Shown here: positions 46,009 through 57,235 of the stretch, piece by piece
How positions within the stretch are numbered: position 1 is the stretch's first letter
How the letters are laid out: every line of letters starts with the position of its first letter
NCBI GenBank assembly: GCA_038325765.1
Contig: JBBQJI010000013.1
Span: 71,500-135,499 of the forward strand
Origin: Xiheibacterium sp038325765
Lineage (GTDB): Bacteria; Myxococcota_A; Polyangia; Nannocystales; Nannocystaceae
Length of the DNA: 64,000 nucleotides
Reading direction: 5' to 3'
Notes under the pieces: generated by a model
The model's database searches: none
What the model saw: only the letters and a program-made list of their open reading frames with translations
Told to the model about the DNA's origin: nothing
Made by a program: the position numbers and the translations under genes

Positions 46009-46533
46009 GTGGCCGGACTTCGTCAGGGGGTGCGCACGCTGGTGACGCAGGCGGGCACGCCGGGCGGCATCGCGGGCGGTGTGGCGCTCGGCCTGTCGCT
46101 GTCGCTGGTCCCGATCCCCTTCGCGGGGATGTTCCTGGCCTTGGCCCTCGCGCCGCTGCTGCGGCTGAACCTACCGGCCACCTACGTCGGCACCGCGATC
46201 GTGAACCCGCTATCGGGGGTTTTCTTCTATTCGGCCGAACTGTGGATCGGCATGTGGCTCCTCGATCGACCGGCGCCGACGTTCGCGACCCTGCGCGCGC
46301 TCGATGCCGGTGGATGGTTCGCAACGCTCCGCGACATGCTCGGGCCGTTCGTGCTCGGTGCCGCGGTGCTGTGCGCCGCCAGCGTGACGATCGTCTACCC
46401 GCTGGTCTACGCCGCGGTGCACCGCTGGCGCCGCGGGACGAGGCGCCGAAACGACGACGGCGCCGACCCGCGCACGCAGGCCGACGCCGATTCCGGGCGC
46501 ACCGAAGCGCCCCCCCGTGTGCGCACGGACTAG
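46009..46533 (+). CDS. DUF2062-domain membrane protein
   Basis: A 174-aa membrane protein. Residues 20-140 match DUF2062: GTPGGIAGGVALGLSLSLVPIPFAGMFLALALAPLLRLNLPATYVGTAIVNPLSGVFFY, then a second pair of helices. The C-terminus is a 35-residue acidic/basic tail. The function of this family is unknown. The start is GTG with a TAGCCT box 6 nt before it. It is convergent with the MYXO-CTERM gene, and their stop codons share a CTAG. Confidence 0.85.
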   Translation: MAGLRQGVRTLVTQAGTPGGIAGGVALGLSLSLVPIPFAGMFLALALAPLLRLNLPATYVGTAIVNPLSGVFFYSAELWIGMWLLDRPAPTFATLRALDAGGWFATLRDMLGPFVLGAAVLCAASVTIVYPLVYAAVHRWRRGTRRRNDDGADPRTQADADSGRTEAPPRVRTD

Positions 46534-47933
46534 CGGCGGGCGCGGCGGCGCGCCACGCCGAACGCCATCATGCCGAGCAGGCCGAAGGCCGCGCCGCTGC
46601 GATCGCCGTCGGTGGTGCAGCTACAGCCGCCACCGTCGTCGTCGGCGCCGGCGGTATCGTCGGGCGGACCGTCGATGCCCGTGCTCGACTCGTCGCCACC
46701 ATCGCCACCGTCGCCGTTGTCGTCGTTGCCGTCGCCACCCGAGGTGTCCGCAACCCCGCTCTCGCCCGAGCCACCCTCGACCGTGATGGTGGCGGTGACG
46801 GTCTCGGTGACATTGCCCGCGAGATCCGAGGCCTCGAAGGTGATCAGGAATTCACCGCCGAGCGCGCCGGCCGGTGCCAGCTCCGTAGCGCCGTAGTCAC
46901 CGCCCTCGACCTGGAAGTACGGGATGCCGGTGCCCGCGAACTCGCGCTCGCAGATGCCGTTGTGCGACTTGCACACGCTGCCGTCGCCATTGCTGTCGAA
47001 CTCCAGGAAGTCCGGCGAGTCATTGGTGATGGTCCAGCGCACGAACACCAGGCCCGAGTCATCGGTGACGGTCGCCGTGAGCGGCAGATTGGAGCCCGCC
47101 GGCAGCACGATGCCGTCTTCGATGCCGATCGCGTCGATGGAGGGCGGCGTGGTGTCCTCGACCACGGGGCCCGCACCGTAGACGCCGATGAGCTCGAAGT
47201 GGCTGCTGATCTGGTCCTCCTGATCGTCACAGTAGCCCTCGTGGTAGAAGCCCGCGCACGCGGCGGGGTTGGACATCCCCTTCTCGTCGAGCGTCGGCAC
47301 GAAGGTAGAGCACATCTCCTGGAACTCGACCGAGGGCGCCGTGAAATCCGGCGGGTAGAACATCGGATCGTCCGGGTTGTCGTTGTTCTCGAGCCCGGAC
47401 ATGTAGCCGACGGCGATGAGCGCGGCCATCACCGGATCGGGCGTCACGCAGTTCATCGTGCCGCCGCTGGTGTTGCCAATGTCGTTGCGGTTCGGGCCGT
47501 CGCAGTCGATGCGGGCGCCGGCGCACGTGCGCGACGTCCCCTCGGCGTTCACCTCGTCGCTGGGCAGCACCATCATGTACGGCACGTACTCGGGGGGGCG
47601 CGTGCTCGTGACGCGGATGTTGTAGGGGGCGAGCGCCGTCGTGACACCGCTGACGATGTCGTCGATGTTGGCCGGCGGCGCGTAGTCGCTGGCTTCCGCG
47701 AGGCCCGCGAGACAGCCCAGGCCAGAGTTGTCCGCGCCGCTCTGCGGAAAGGAGCACAGGTCGGCGGGCGTCAGCGGGATCGCCTCGGTGGGGATGTACA
47801 GCGTCGACGGCGCGGACTCGTAGTCGACGGCGCGCGTGGAGTCGGGCTGGCCCTGCAGTCCGCCAGCGTGCGCGACGTTGGCGATCGAGACGAAGGAAGA
47901 CGCAACGAATAGGACGGCAATGGATCGCTTCAT
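46530..47933 (-). CDS. Secreted MYXO-CTERM protein
   Basis: A 467-aa secreted protein. A Sec signal peptide (SIAVLFVASSFVSIANVAHA) precedes about 350 residues of unknown fold with many Cys and Pro; the later part (residues 260-400) has the strand pattern of Ig-like domains (SNLPLTATVTDDSGLVFVRWTITND). A Gly/Asp/Ser-rich linker leads to the MYXO-CTERM signal: GCSC, a hydrophobic helix (SGAAFGLLGMMAFGVA) and RRRARR. Such proteins are attached to the myxobacterial surface. Function unknown. A GAGGAG site lies 7 nt before the ATG at 47933. Confidence 0.88.
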   Translation of the reverse strand: MKRSIAVLFVASSFVSIANVAHAGGLQGQPDSTRAVDYESAPSTLYIPTEAIPLTPADLCSFPQSGADNSGLGCLAGLAEASDYAPPANIDDIVSGVTTALAPYNIRVTSTRPPEYVPYMMVLPSDEVNAEGTSRTCAGARIDCDGPNRNDIGNTSGGTMNCVTPDPVMAALIAVGYMSGLENNDNPDDPMFYPPDFTAPSVEFQEMCSTFVPTLDEKGMSNPAACAGFYHEGYCDDQEDQISSHFELIGVYGAGPVVEDTTPPSIDAIGIEDGIVLPAGSNLPLTATVTDDSGLVFVRWTITNDSPDFLEFDSNGDGSVCKSHNGICEREFAGTGIPYFQVEGGDYGATELAPAGALGGEFLITFEASDLAGNVTETVTATITVEGGSGESGVADTSGGDGNDDNGDGGDGGDESSTGIDGPPDDTAGADDDGGGCSCTTDGDRSGAAFGLLGMMAFGVARRRARR

Positions 47934-48103
47934 GTCAGCTCCTCGGGGGTATGCGGGACGCTGCCGCGAACGCGGCGGTGCTGTCAACCGTGCGCGGGAC
48001 GGTCGACGCCGGCGACCATCGCCGCACACGGGTGCGATGGCGCCACCACCCGCACGTGCAACAGAGGCGTGCGTTCACTCTCGGGTCGACGGTCGCGACG
48101 GTC

Positions 48104-49138
48104 TCACGCCGCACGCAGGCGCGGGATCTCGAGGGTCGGGCCGCGCTCGATCCGGAGCTCGACGAACCCATGGAACATCTCGCCGTCGATCACCGGATCG
48201 ATGGTCTCGTCGGCCCGCGGCACCACGCGCATCGTCGTGGCAGGGCCGTCGAACACCGCGCGGCCCCAGATCGGCGTGCCGAGCACCATGTTGGGGAGAT
48301 TCGCCACCATGCCCAGGGACGTCGACGCCACCGCCTGCGCATGCAGGACGCCGGGCGCCTGCGCCAGACGGAACGTTCGCACCACGCCGCCGAGGTTGAT
48401 GTCGATCGATCCGACCTGCAGTGAGACGAAGCGGTCGAATTCCAGGGCGCGACCGTCGAGCTCGACCCGGGCGTGGGTCGGCGAGAACATCGCGTCGGCG
48501 TACTCGCGCAGACCCTCGGGCACGAAGCCGGCGAGGCCTGGGGTGTGACCGGCGATGGCGCCGGCTACCGACTTGCCCAGCACCCGCGCGATCGACCAGG
48601 CATCCACGGGCCGGCGCTCGTAGAGCTTGCCGAACACACGCTGGGCGATGCCGCCTACCGCCGACGCGAAGCCCAGGTGCTCGAATGTCTCGCCGTCGCG
48701 GCGAACCCCGTGCATGCGCATGGTGTCGAGCGCCACCGTCTCGAGGGGCGCACCGCTCGCCAGGCGACCGGCGAGGGCCGAGGCGAGCCCGACCGCATCC
48801 CCGCGGATGCCGGCCTTGTGGGCGACGAAATCGATGCTGCCGCCGTTGCCCGGCAAGATGCGCGGCCACGCCACTTCCTCGCCCCGTGCACGACGGGCCC
48901 GCAGGCGCGCGTCGGCGATCGACAACATCCAGTGCAGCGTGCCGTCGCCGCCGTCGCAGACCCAGTGCCGACAGCCGGCGTCGATGAACTCGTCGAGGAC
49001 GGCGCCGACCTCGGCGAGATCGCCGGTCTGGCGCACGATGCCGCGGCGACCGACGGCGCGCTCGAGCGCAGCCAGCCGCCCCGCGTTGCGACGGTTCTTG
49101 CCCGAGTTCGGGTTGGTCAACACGCCGACGTCAGGCAT
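48104..49138 (-). CDS. Diacylglycerol kinase-like lipid kinase
   Basis: A 344-aa protein of the DAGK/YegS/LCB5 family. The start VGVLTNPNSGKNRRN is the phosphate-binding loop, and CDGGDGTLHWMLS is the GGDGT catalytic motif. The C-terminal half is a beta-sandwich (FDRFVSLQVGSIDINLGGVVRTFRL). It should phosphorylate a lipid such as diacylglycerol. The start at 49138 is chosen because it precedes the first conserved strand and has a CATACT box 10 nt upstream. It is downstream of rodA on the same strand. Confidence 0.85.
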   Translation of the reverse strand: MPDVGVLTNPNSGKNRRNAGRLAALERAVGRRGIVRQTGDLAEVGAVLDEFIDAGCRHWVCDGGDGTLHWMLSIADARLRARRARGEEVAWPRILPGNGGSIDFVAHKAGIRGDAVGLASALAGRLASGAPLETVALDTMRMHGVRRDGETFEHLGFASAVGGIAQRVFGKLYERRPVDAWSIARVLGKSVAGAIAGHTPGLAGFVPEGLREYADAMFSPTHARVELDGRALEFDRFVSLQVGSIDINLGGVVRTFRLAQAPGVLHAQAVASTSLGMVANLPNMVLGTPIWGRAVFDGPATTMRVVPRADETIDPVIDGEMFHGFVELRIERGPTLEIPRLRAA

Positions 49139-49259
49139 TCGGAGGCGGAGTATGACCGCAACCCGGCAGGCCGTCATCGTGCGCATTTCGATGCACGCGC
49201 ACCGCGAAGACCACTGCGCACCGGCCAGCCCGCGCCGCTCCCGTGACGCGCGGGCGGCC

Positions 49260-50378
49260 TCAGCGGGCGTGCCGCGACCGCGACACGCTCATGAGGATAC
49301 CGAGCGCGACCATCACGGTGAGCACGTTGCTGCCGCCGGCGCTGATGAACGGCAAGGTCACCCCCGACACCGGCAACAGTTGCAGCACCATCCCGACGTT
49401 GATGCCGACGTGCAAGAAGAACAGCGTCGCCACCCCGACGCACAACAGGGCGCCGAAGCGATCGCGCGCCTGTGACGCGATGTTGATCGCCCACAGCACC
49501 AAGCTGGCGTACAGGGTCAGCAGCATCGCGCCGCCGACGAAGCCCCATTCCTCGGCGTACACGGCGAAGGGGAAATCGGTGAACGGCTCGGGCAGGAAGC
49601 CCAGGGCGCTCTGGGTGCCCTTGTCGACGCCGCGCCCGAAGAACCCGCCGTCGCCGACGGCGACCATCGCTTGGATGGTCTGGTAGCCCTCGTCGTCGGC
49701 GTACAGCTCGGGGTTGAGCCACACGTCGATGCGCTTGCGCTGATAGTTGAGCATGTAGCTCCAGCCGAGCGCGAAGCCGATGACGGCGGTCGACATCAAC
49801 ACCAAGAAGCTGCGCAGCGTGAGCCCGGTGACCGCGAGCAGCGACAACGCGATGACGCCGATCATCAAGCTGGTGGAGAGGTCGGGCTGGTAGACGACCA
49901 GCCCCATCGGCGCCAGCGCCATGAGCGCCGGCGTGGCGAGCTCGCGGAGGTCGCGTTTGGTGCGCCGCGCCGAGCTGTCGTGCAGGTAGCGCGCGAGCGC
50001 GAGCACGATGAGCACCTTCATCAGCTCGGAGGGCTGCAGGCGCCAGTCGTCGTTGCCCAGCCAGCGGCGGGCGTTGTTCACCTTGATGCCGACCAACGGC
50101 ACCAGGCCGAGCAGGCACACGCCGACGGCGTAGGCGGCATAGGCGCCGCGATAGATGACGCGGTAGTCGATCGCGGTGACGACGAACATCGCGATCGTGC
50201 CGAGCCCGACCCAGCGCAGCTGGGTGCCGACGCGACCCGTCCAGTCGCCCTTGCCGGCGCTGTTGAGGTTGATGAGCGCCAACGCGATGATCGAAAAGGT
50301 CACGATGACGACGACCCAGTCCACCGATCGGCGCAGCCGACTCAGCAGATCCTGGGGCCGGTCGAGCGTGGATCGCAT
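49260..50378 (-). CDS. rodA: Rod-shape peptidoglycan polymerase RodA
   Basis: SEDS-family glycan polymerase of the cell-elongation machine. The 372-aa protein has about ten membrane helices with the family motifs PSELMKVLIVLALARYL, YQPDLSTSLMIGVIAL and the end VSGVTLPFISAGGSNVL. It works with the PBP2 transpeptidase encoded upstream. Its ATG overlaps the mrdA stop codon (TGATG). The operon runs mreB-mreC-mreD-mrdA-rodA, and the DAG-kinase-like gene follows. Confidence 0.97.
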   Translation of the reverse strand: MRSTLDRPQDLLSRLRRSVDWVVVIVTFSIIALALINLNSAGKGDWTGRVGTQLRWVGLGTIAMFVVTAIDYRVIYRGAYAAYAVGVCLLGLVPLVGIKVNNARRWLGNDDWRLQPSELMKVLIVLALARYLHDSSARRTKRDLRELATPALMALAPMGLVVYQPDLSTSLMIGVIALSLLAVTGLTLRSFLVLMSTAVIGFALGWSYMLNYQRKRIDVWLNPELYADDEGYQTIQAMVAVGDGGFFGRGVDKGTQSALGFLPEPFTDFPFAVYAEEWGFVGGAMLLTLYASLVLWAINIASQARDRFGALLCVGVATLFFLHVGINVGMVLQLLPVSGVTLPFISAGGSNVLTVMVALGILMSVSRSRHAR

Positions 50379-52447
50379 CAGCGGCCGTCCTTGCCCGGCG
50401 TGCCCGGCGTGCCCGGCGTGCCCGGCGTGCCCGGCGTGCCCGAGGTGGCGGGCGGCGTCGCGGTGCGCCCCGGCAGCGGCGGGGGCACGCCGGCCGCGCG
50501 CGGCGCGACGCCCGATGCGGACGTCGTGCTCTCGCTGCCCAAGTACTGGTCGATGACCTTCATGACGATCGGCGCGGCAGCGTCGGCACCGGTGCCGCCG
50601 TGCTCGACGACGGCGACGACCACGATCCGTGGCGCCTCCGCCGGGGCATAGGCGGCGAACCACGCGTGATCTTGCGTGGTGTCCCAACCCTCGATCTCGA
50701 TGCCGGCCTTGCTGATGTCGCGGCCGACCTGGGCGGTGCCGGTCTTGCCGGCCACCACGACGCTGCCCAGCCGCTCGCTGTAAGCGGTGCCAGCCTCGTC
50801 GTTGACGACGCCGACCAGCCCGCGGTGGATGCGGGCGCGATCGACCGCATCGATCACCGGCTTGTCGTTGCGCGGCTGCGGCTGGGTCGACAGCACCAGC
50901 TTGCCCTCGTTGGTCTCGATGCGATCGACGAGATACGGCGTGAGCACGAAGCCGCCGTTCGCGATCGCACCGTAGAGCACCGCGAGCTGCATGACGGTGA
51001 CCTTGACGTTGCCCTGGCCGATCGCGCTGTTGAGGCGCACGCCGCCTTGATAGGTGCCCTCGCGCGCCTCGAACTCCTCGGTGGGGATGGTGCCCTTGAC
51101 CTCACCGTTGATGCCCAAGCCCGAGCGTTCTCCGAGGCCGAGCACCCGCGCGATCGGGGCCACCCGCTCGAGGCTCAGGGTGCTCTGGACCGCGAGGTTG
51201 TAGAAGTACGTGTTGCACGACTCGACGATCGCGCGCTCGAGGTCGACCGTGCCGTGCACGTGGGTGTCCTTGAAGCGACGACCACCGAACACCAGCGAGC
51301 CCGTACACTCGAAATCGGCGTCGGGATCGAACTCGGGATCCCACAGGGCCGCGAGCGCCGACACGACCTTGTAGGTCGAGCCGGGGAAGAAGTGCTCCTG
51401 CACGGTCTTGTCGATGAAGGGCTTGAGCGGGCTGTCCGACCACTCACGCCACAGCTCCGACGGGATCGGCTGCTCGTAGCGGTTGGGATCCACACCCGGC
51501 ACCGACACCATCGCCAACACCCGACCGGTGTCGGCCTCGATCGCGACCACGGCCCCGGCGAGTCGTTCGGACAGCGCCTCGTGGGCGACCCGCTGCAGAT
51601 CGAGATCGAGGGTGAGATAGATGTCCTGTCCCGGGATCGGATCGCGATCAGGCGGCAGCGCGGCGATCGCCTCGGCCGGGGCGTTCGCCACCTCGTGACG
51701 CGCGGCGTTGACCACCCGCGAACGCGACCCCAAACGCCCCCGCAGGTAGTTCTCCCACTGCCGCTCGATGCCGGTCTGACCCACGCGGTCGCCGGGCCGA
51801 TACGACAGGTGATCGGAGCGTTCGAGCGCCTCGCGGCCGATGTTGCCCATGTGACCGGTGACGAACCCCGTCAGCTCGCCCTCGGGATAGTAGCGGCGCG
51901 AGCTCTCGCGGATCTCGATCCACGGTTCGAGTGAGTCCTGGCGGGCCTCGATGCGGGCGTACTCGTTCCACGTCAGGTTGCGGCGGAGGATCTGGGCATA
52001 TCGGCCGCGCTCCTCGTCGAGCCGGAGCTCCTCGAGCTTGGCGATCATCGCGCTGCGATCGACATCGTCGACGAAGTCGAACAGCGACACGAGCAGGTCG
52101 CGGGAGCCGTCGTCGATCGGGGTGCGGAGGCCCTCTTCGGTGGGCACGATGCCGCCGTCCTCGGAGGCTTGGAACCGGGTCCAGGCTGTGACGTACAGCG
52201 TGTAGCCCGGGCGGTTGGTCGCCAGCGAGCGGCCCTTGATGTCGAAGACGCGCCCACGCGGCGCCTCGACGTCGACGACATCCACGAAGTTGCGCTCGGC
52301 GCGGCGGGCGTAGTGATCGCCCTCGAGCACCTGGAGCTGGCACAGCCGCAACATGAGGCCGGCGAACACCGCGAACACGAGCAGGACCATGGCCGAGAAC
52401 CGCGGCCGCAGCTCCCTCAAATCGTCGGTCTGGCGCAGGTCGATCAT
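50378..52447 (-). CDS. mrdA: Penicillin-binding protein 2
   Basis: Transpeptidase of the elongation machine. The 689-aa protein has one N-terminal membrane helix (VLLVFAVFAGLMLRLCQLQVLEG), a dimerisation domain (VEAPRGRVFDIKGRSLATN) and the penicillin-binding domain: nucleophile Ser in PGSTYK, SxN in ESCNTYF and KTGT in AGKTGTAQVG. The last 40 residues are disordered and contain a run of Gly-Thr-Pro repeats before KDGR, which is unusual. Its ATG overlaps the mreD stop. Confidence 0.97.
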   Translation of the reverse strand: MIDLRQTDDLRELRPRFSAMVLLVFAVFAGLMLRLCQLQVLEGDHYARRAERNFVDVVDVEAPRGRVFDIKGRSLATNRPGYTLYVTAWTRFQASEDGGIVPTEEGLRTPIDDGSRDLLVSLFDFVDDVDRSAMIAKLEELRLDEERGRYAQILRRNLTWNEYARIEARQDSLEPWIEIRESSRRYYPEGELTGFVTGHMGNIGREALERSDHLSYRPGDRVGQTGIERQWENYLRGRLGSRSRVVNAARHEVANAPAEAIAALPPDRDPIPGQDIYLTLDLDLQRVAHEALSERLAGAVVAIEADTGRVLAMVSVPGVDPNRYEQPIPSELWREWSDSPLKPFIDKTVQEHFFPGSTYKVVSALAALWDPEFDPDADFECTGSLVFGGRRFKDTHVHGTVDLERAIVESCNTYFYNLAVQSTLSLERVAPIARVLGLGERSGLGINGEVKGTIPTEEFEAREGTYQGGVRLNSAIGQGNVKVTVMQLAVLYGAIANGGFVLTPYLVDRIETNEGKLVLSTQPQPRNDKPVIDAVDRARIHRGLVGVVNDEAGTAYSERLGSVVVAGKTGTAQVGRDISKAGIEIEGWDTTQDHAWFAAYAPAEAPRIVVVAVVEHGGTGADAAAPIVMKVIDQYLGSESTTSASGVAPRAAGVPPPLPGRTATPPATSGTPGTPGTPGTPGTPGKDGR
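50392..50436 (-). repeat. 9-bp repeats encoding a Gly-Thr-Pro tail of PBP2
   Basis: Five perfect copies of TGCCCGGCG (plus strand) at 50392-50436, with a partial sixth, encode Gly-Thr-Pro triplets at the C-terminus of PBP2. Repeats are identical, so they are recent or under pressure to stay identical. Confidence 0.95.
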
Positions 52448-52989
52448 CGCGGATCCAGGTGCAGCTCGCTCGGCGTCTGCGCGTCGAGGCGGAACACAGC
52501 GAAGATGCGCTGCAGCAGGGCCCAAACCGGCGGGGCGACCAGCACGGTCGCCAGCGCATGCCAGCGCAGCGACAGCGCCATCGGCCACAGCGCCTCGGTG
52601 CGGATGGAGAGGGGATCGGCGAGCGCGAGCAGGGTCAGCATGGTGAGGGTATCGACCAGCGTCACCGCCATGAGCGAGACCAGCGCCCGCATCGACCACC
52701 CCCGCACCGCGATGCGTCCCGCGGCCCAGTGCAGCACGAGGAACGACAGCGCGAACGCCAGGGTGAGCACGCCCGTCGGCGCGCCTTGGTGCAGGTCTTC
52801 GACATAGCCGAGCGCGACCGCGACCGCGAGCCCCGGCACCAGCTCGCGCTGACCGGCGAAGGCGGCGTGAGCCACGACGACCGCCGAAGTCGCCGGCAGC
52901 ATGATCGACAGCCCGAGGACGTCGGCGAGACCACCGACGAGCGCGACGAGCATCCAGCCGACGATGAGGTGGGTGAACGCGCGCAGCAT
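52444..52989 (-). CDS. mreD: Rod-shape protein MreD
   Basis: A 181-aa inner-membrane protein of the elongation machine with five or six helices: FTHLIVGWMLVALVGGLADVLGLSIMLPA, then VALGYVEDLHQGAPTGVLTLAFALSFLVLHW. The YVEDLHQGAPTG region is typical of MreD. The start at 52989 lies 7 bp after the mreC stop. Position between mreC and mrdA supports the call. Confidence 0.9.
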   Translation of the reverse strand: MLRAFTHLIVGWMLVALVGGLADVLGLSIMLPATSAVVVAHAAFAGQRELVPGLAVAVALGYVEDLHQGAPTGVLTLAFALSFLVLHWAAGRIAVRGWSMRALVSLMAVTLVDTLTMLTLLALADPLSIRTEALWPMALSLRWHALATVLVAPPVWALLQRIFAVFRLDAQTPSELHLDPR

Positions 52990-52996
52990 CGGGACC

Positions 52997-53881
52997 TCAG
53001 CGGATCGGCACCAGGCCGCGCGCCTGCGGCAGGGGCTGGACGACCTCGGCGCGCGGGTCGGGCTGCGGCGCCGCCGCGAGCACCACCCAGACCACGTCGA
53101 TCCGATCGAAGCGCACCGACGGCACCACACGCAGGCGCTGCTGATCGCCGACGAGTTGTTCGATCGCGGCGACGTTGCCCACGGGGTGGCCCTTGGGAAA
53201 CAGCTCATCGACGCCGCTGGTCTGCACGACGTCGCCCACCTGAACCTCGTAGTCCTTGGACACGTCGACGATGCAGCTGTCCTCGCTGTGGCCTTCGAGG
53301 ATGCCCTGGGCGTGGTTGCGGGCGACCTCGACGGCGATCTTGCTGCGGGCGTCGGTGATGAGCATGACGTCGCTGTAGTCGTCGAAGCTCTTGTCGATAC
53401 GACCGACGACGCCGTCGGGAGCGAGCACCGCCATGCCGGGCTCGGCGATGTTGGTGCCGCGGTCGATGCGGATGTTGACCACGCGGAAGAACGGCGACTG
53501 ATCGACGCCGACGCGCTCGGCGGGGATCATGTCCTCGGGCACGCGGTCACGCATCTGCAGGGCGCGGCGCAGCTCGGCGTTTTCCTCGTCGAGCTGCACG
53601 AGGTCGCGCATCTTCTGTTTGAGTTCGCGGTTCTCGCCGGACAGCTCTTCGTTGGCGTCCTGCAGCTTGGCCTGCAGCACCCAGCGCTGGAAGAAGCCGC
53701 CGAGCATGCCGAACGAGTAGGAGACGCCGGCCTCGAGCGGCGCGCCGATGCGCCGGATCGCCCGGTCGAACGCGCCCATGTCGTGGGGGTCCTTGGCGCT
53801 CGCGCGCAGCAGCAGCACCGGGATCCCGAGCAGGATCACCACCAGTGCGCCGTTGCGAACGCTGTGGAGTGAAACCGCCAT
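52997..53881 (-). CDS. mreC: Rod-shape protein MreC
   Basis: A 294-aa periplasmic scaffold. One N-terminal membrane helix (GALVVILLGIPVLLLRA) is followed by a coiled coil (ANEELSGENRELKQKMRDLVQLDEENAELRRAL) and two beta domains (GVVGRIDKSFDDYSDVMLITDARSKIAVEV; GDVVQTSGVDELFPKGHPVGNV). It links MreB filaments with PBP2 and RodA. It begins 133 bp after mreB. Confidence 0.95.
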   Translation of the reverse strand: MAVSLHSVRNGALVVILLGIPVLLLRASAKDPHDMGAFDRAIRRIGAPLEAGVSYSFGMLGGFFQRWVLQAKLQDANEELSGENRELKQKMRDLVQLDEENAELRRALQMRDRVPEDMIPAERVGVDQSPFFRVVNIRIDRGTNIAEPGMAVLAPDGVVGRIDKSFDDYSDVMLITDARSKIAVEVARNHAQGILEGHSEDSCIVDVSKDYEVQVGDVVQTSGVDELFPKGHPVGNVAAIEQLVGDQQRLRVVPSVRFDRIDVVWVVLAAAPQPDPRAEVVQPLPQARGLVPIR

Positions 53882-54014
53882 GGGAACCGCTGTACCGGCG
53901 AAGGCTCGCGCTGCTTCCGAAGCACGTCAGGGCAGCTCGAATCCCCCCGCGTGCGGGGAAACGCCGCGCGTCAGCGCGTACCGCGGCGGGCTGGGCGTTT
54001 CGAGGGGGAAAAGG

Positions 54015-55046
<1,032 letters not shown>

Positions 55047-55420
55047 CGGGTTGAACCGGCAGCCTCGCGACCGACGACGTGACGTCGGGGTGACGCCAGC
55101 GACCGCGGGGTCGAACTGCAATACACGACAGGTGCGTCGCGGGGCAAGCTGCCCGAGGCCCGCGGTGGGCCCATCGACGCGATTTCCCGGGCGGTCGGGG
55201 GGATCCGGGGCGTGCGATCCCGCGTTGGGGGACGATCGCGCCGGCCGGCAGCGGCCATCGAAAGGCCGCGTACTCGCTTCGCGATCGCGAAATTATCATC
55301 GAATCCAATGGCTTGACGTCACAACCAGCACGCTGGCGGACACCGAAGCGCCGGCGACGGCCGCGCGACGGCGCCACCTTGCGCCGCCGGCCCATCGGGG
55401 TACCTTCGCCCCCCACCACG
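55047..55420. other. Divergent upstream region of mreB and the PpiD-like gene
   Basis: 374 bp without a gene. Near the middle of its right half lies an AT-rich island (GAAATTATCATCGAATCC) in an otherwise very GC-rich stretch, the likely promoter zone for mreB. A TACCTT box at 55401-55406 precedes the PpiD-like ATG by 14 nt. The part from 55100 to 55265 shows nothing recognisable. Confidence 0.55.
55278..55297 (-). promoter_or_regulatory. Candidate mreB promoter with palindromic operator
   Basis: On the minus strand a GATAAT -10 box (55292-55297) is followed by a perfect 14-bp palindrome, TTCGCGATCGCGAA (55278-55291), at about the transcript start. No good -35 is visible. The mreB ATG lies about 230 bp downstream. 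The palindrome position would suit a repressor. Confidence 0.4.
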
Positions 55421-57232
<1,812 letters not shown>

Positions 57233-57235
57233 GCC

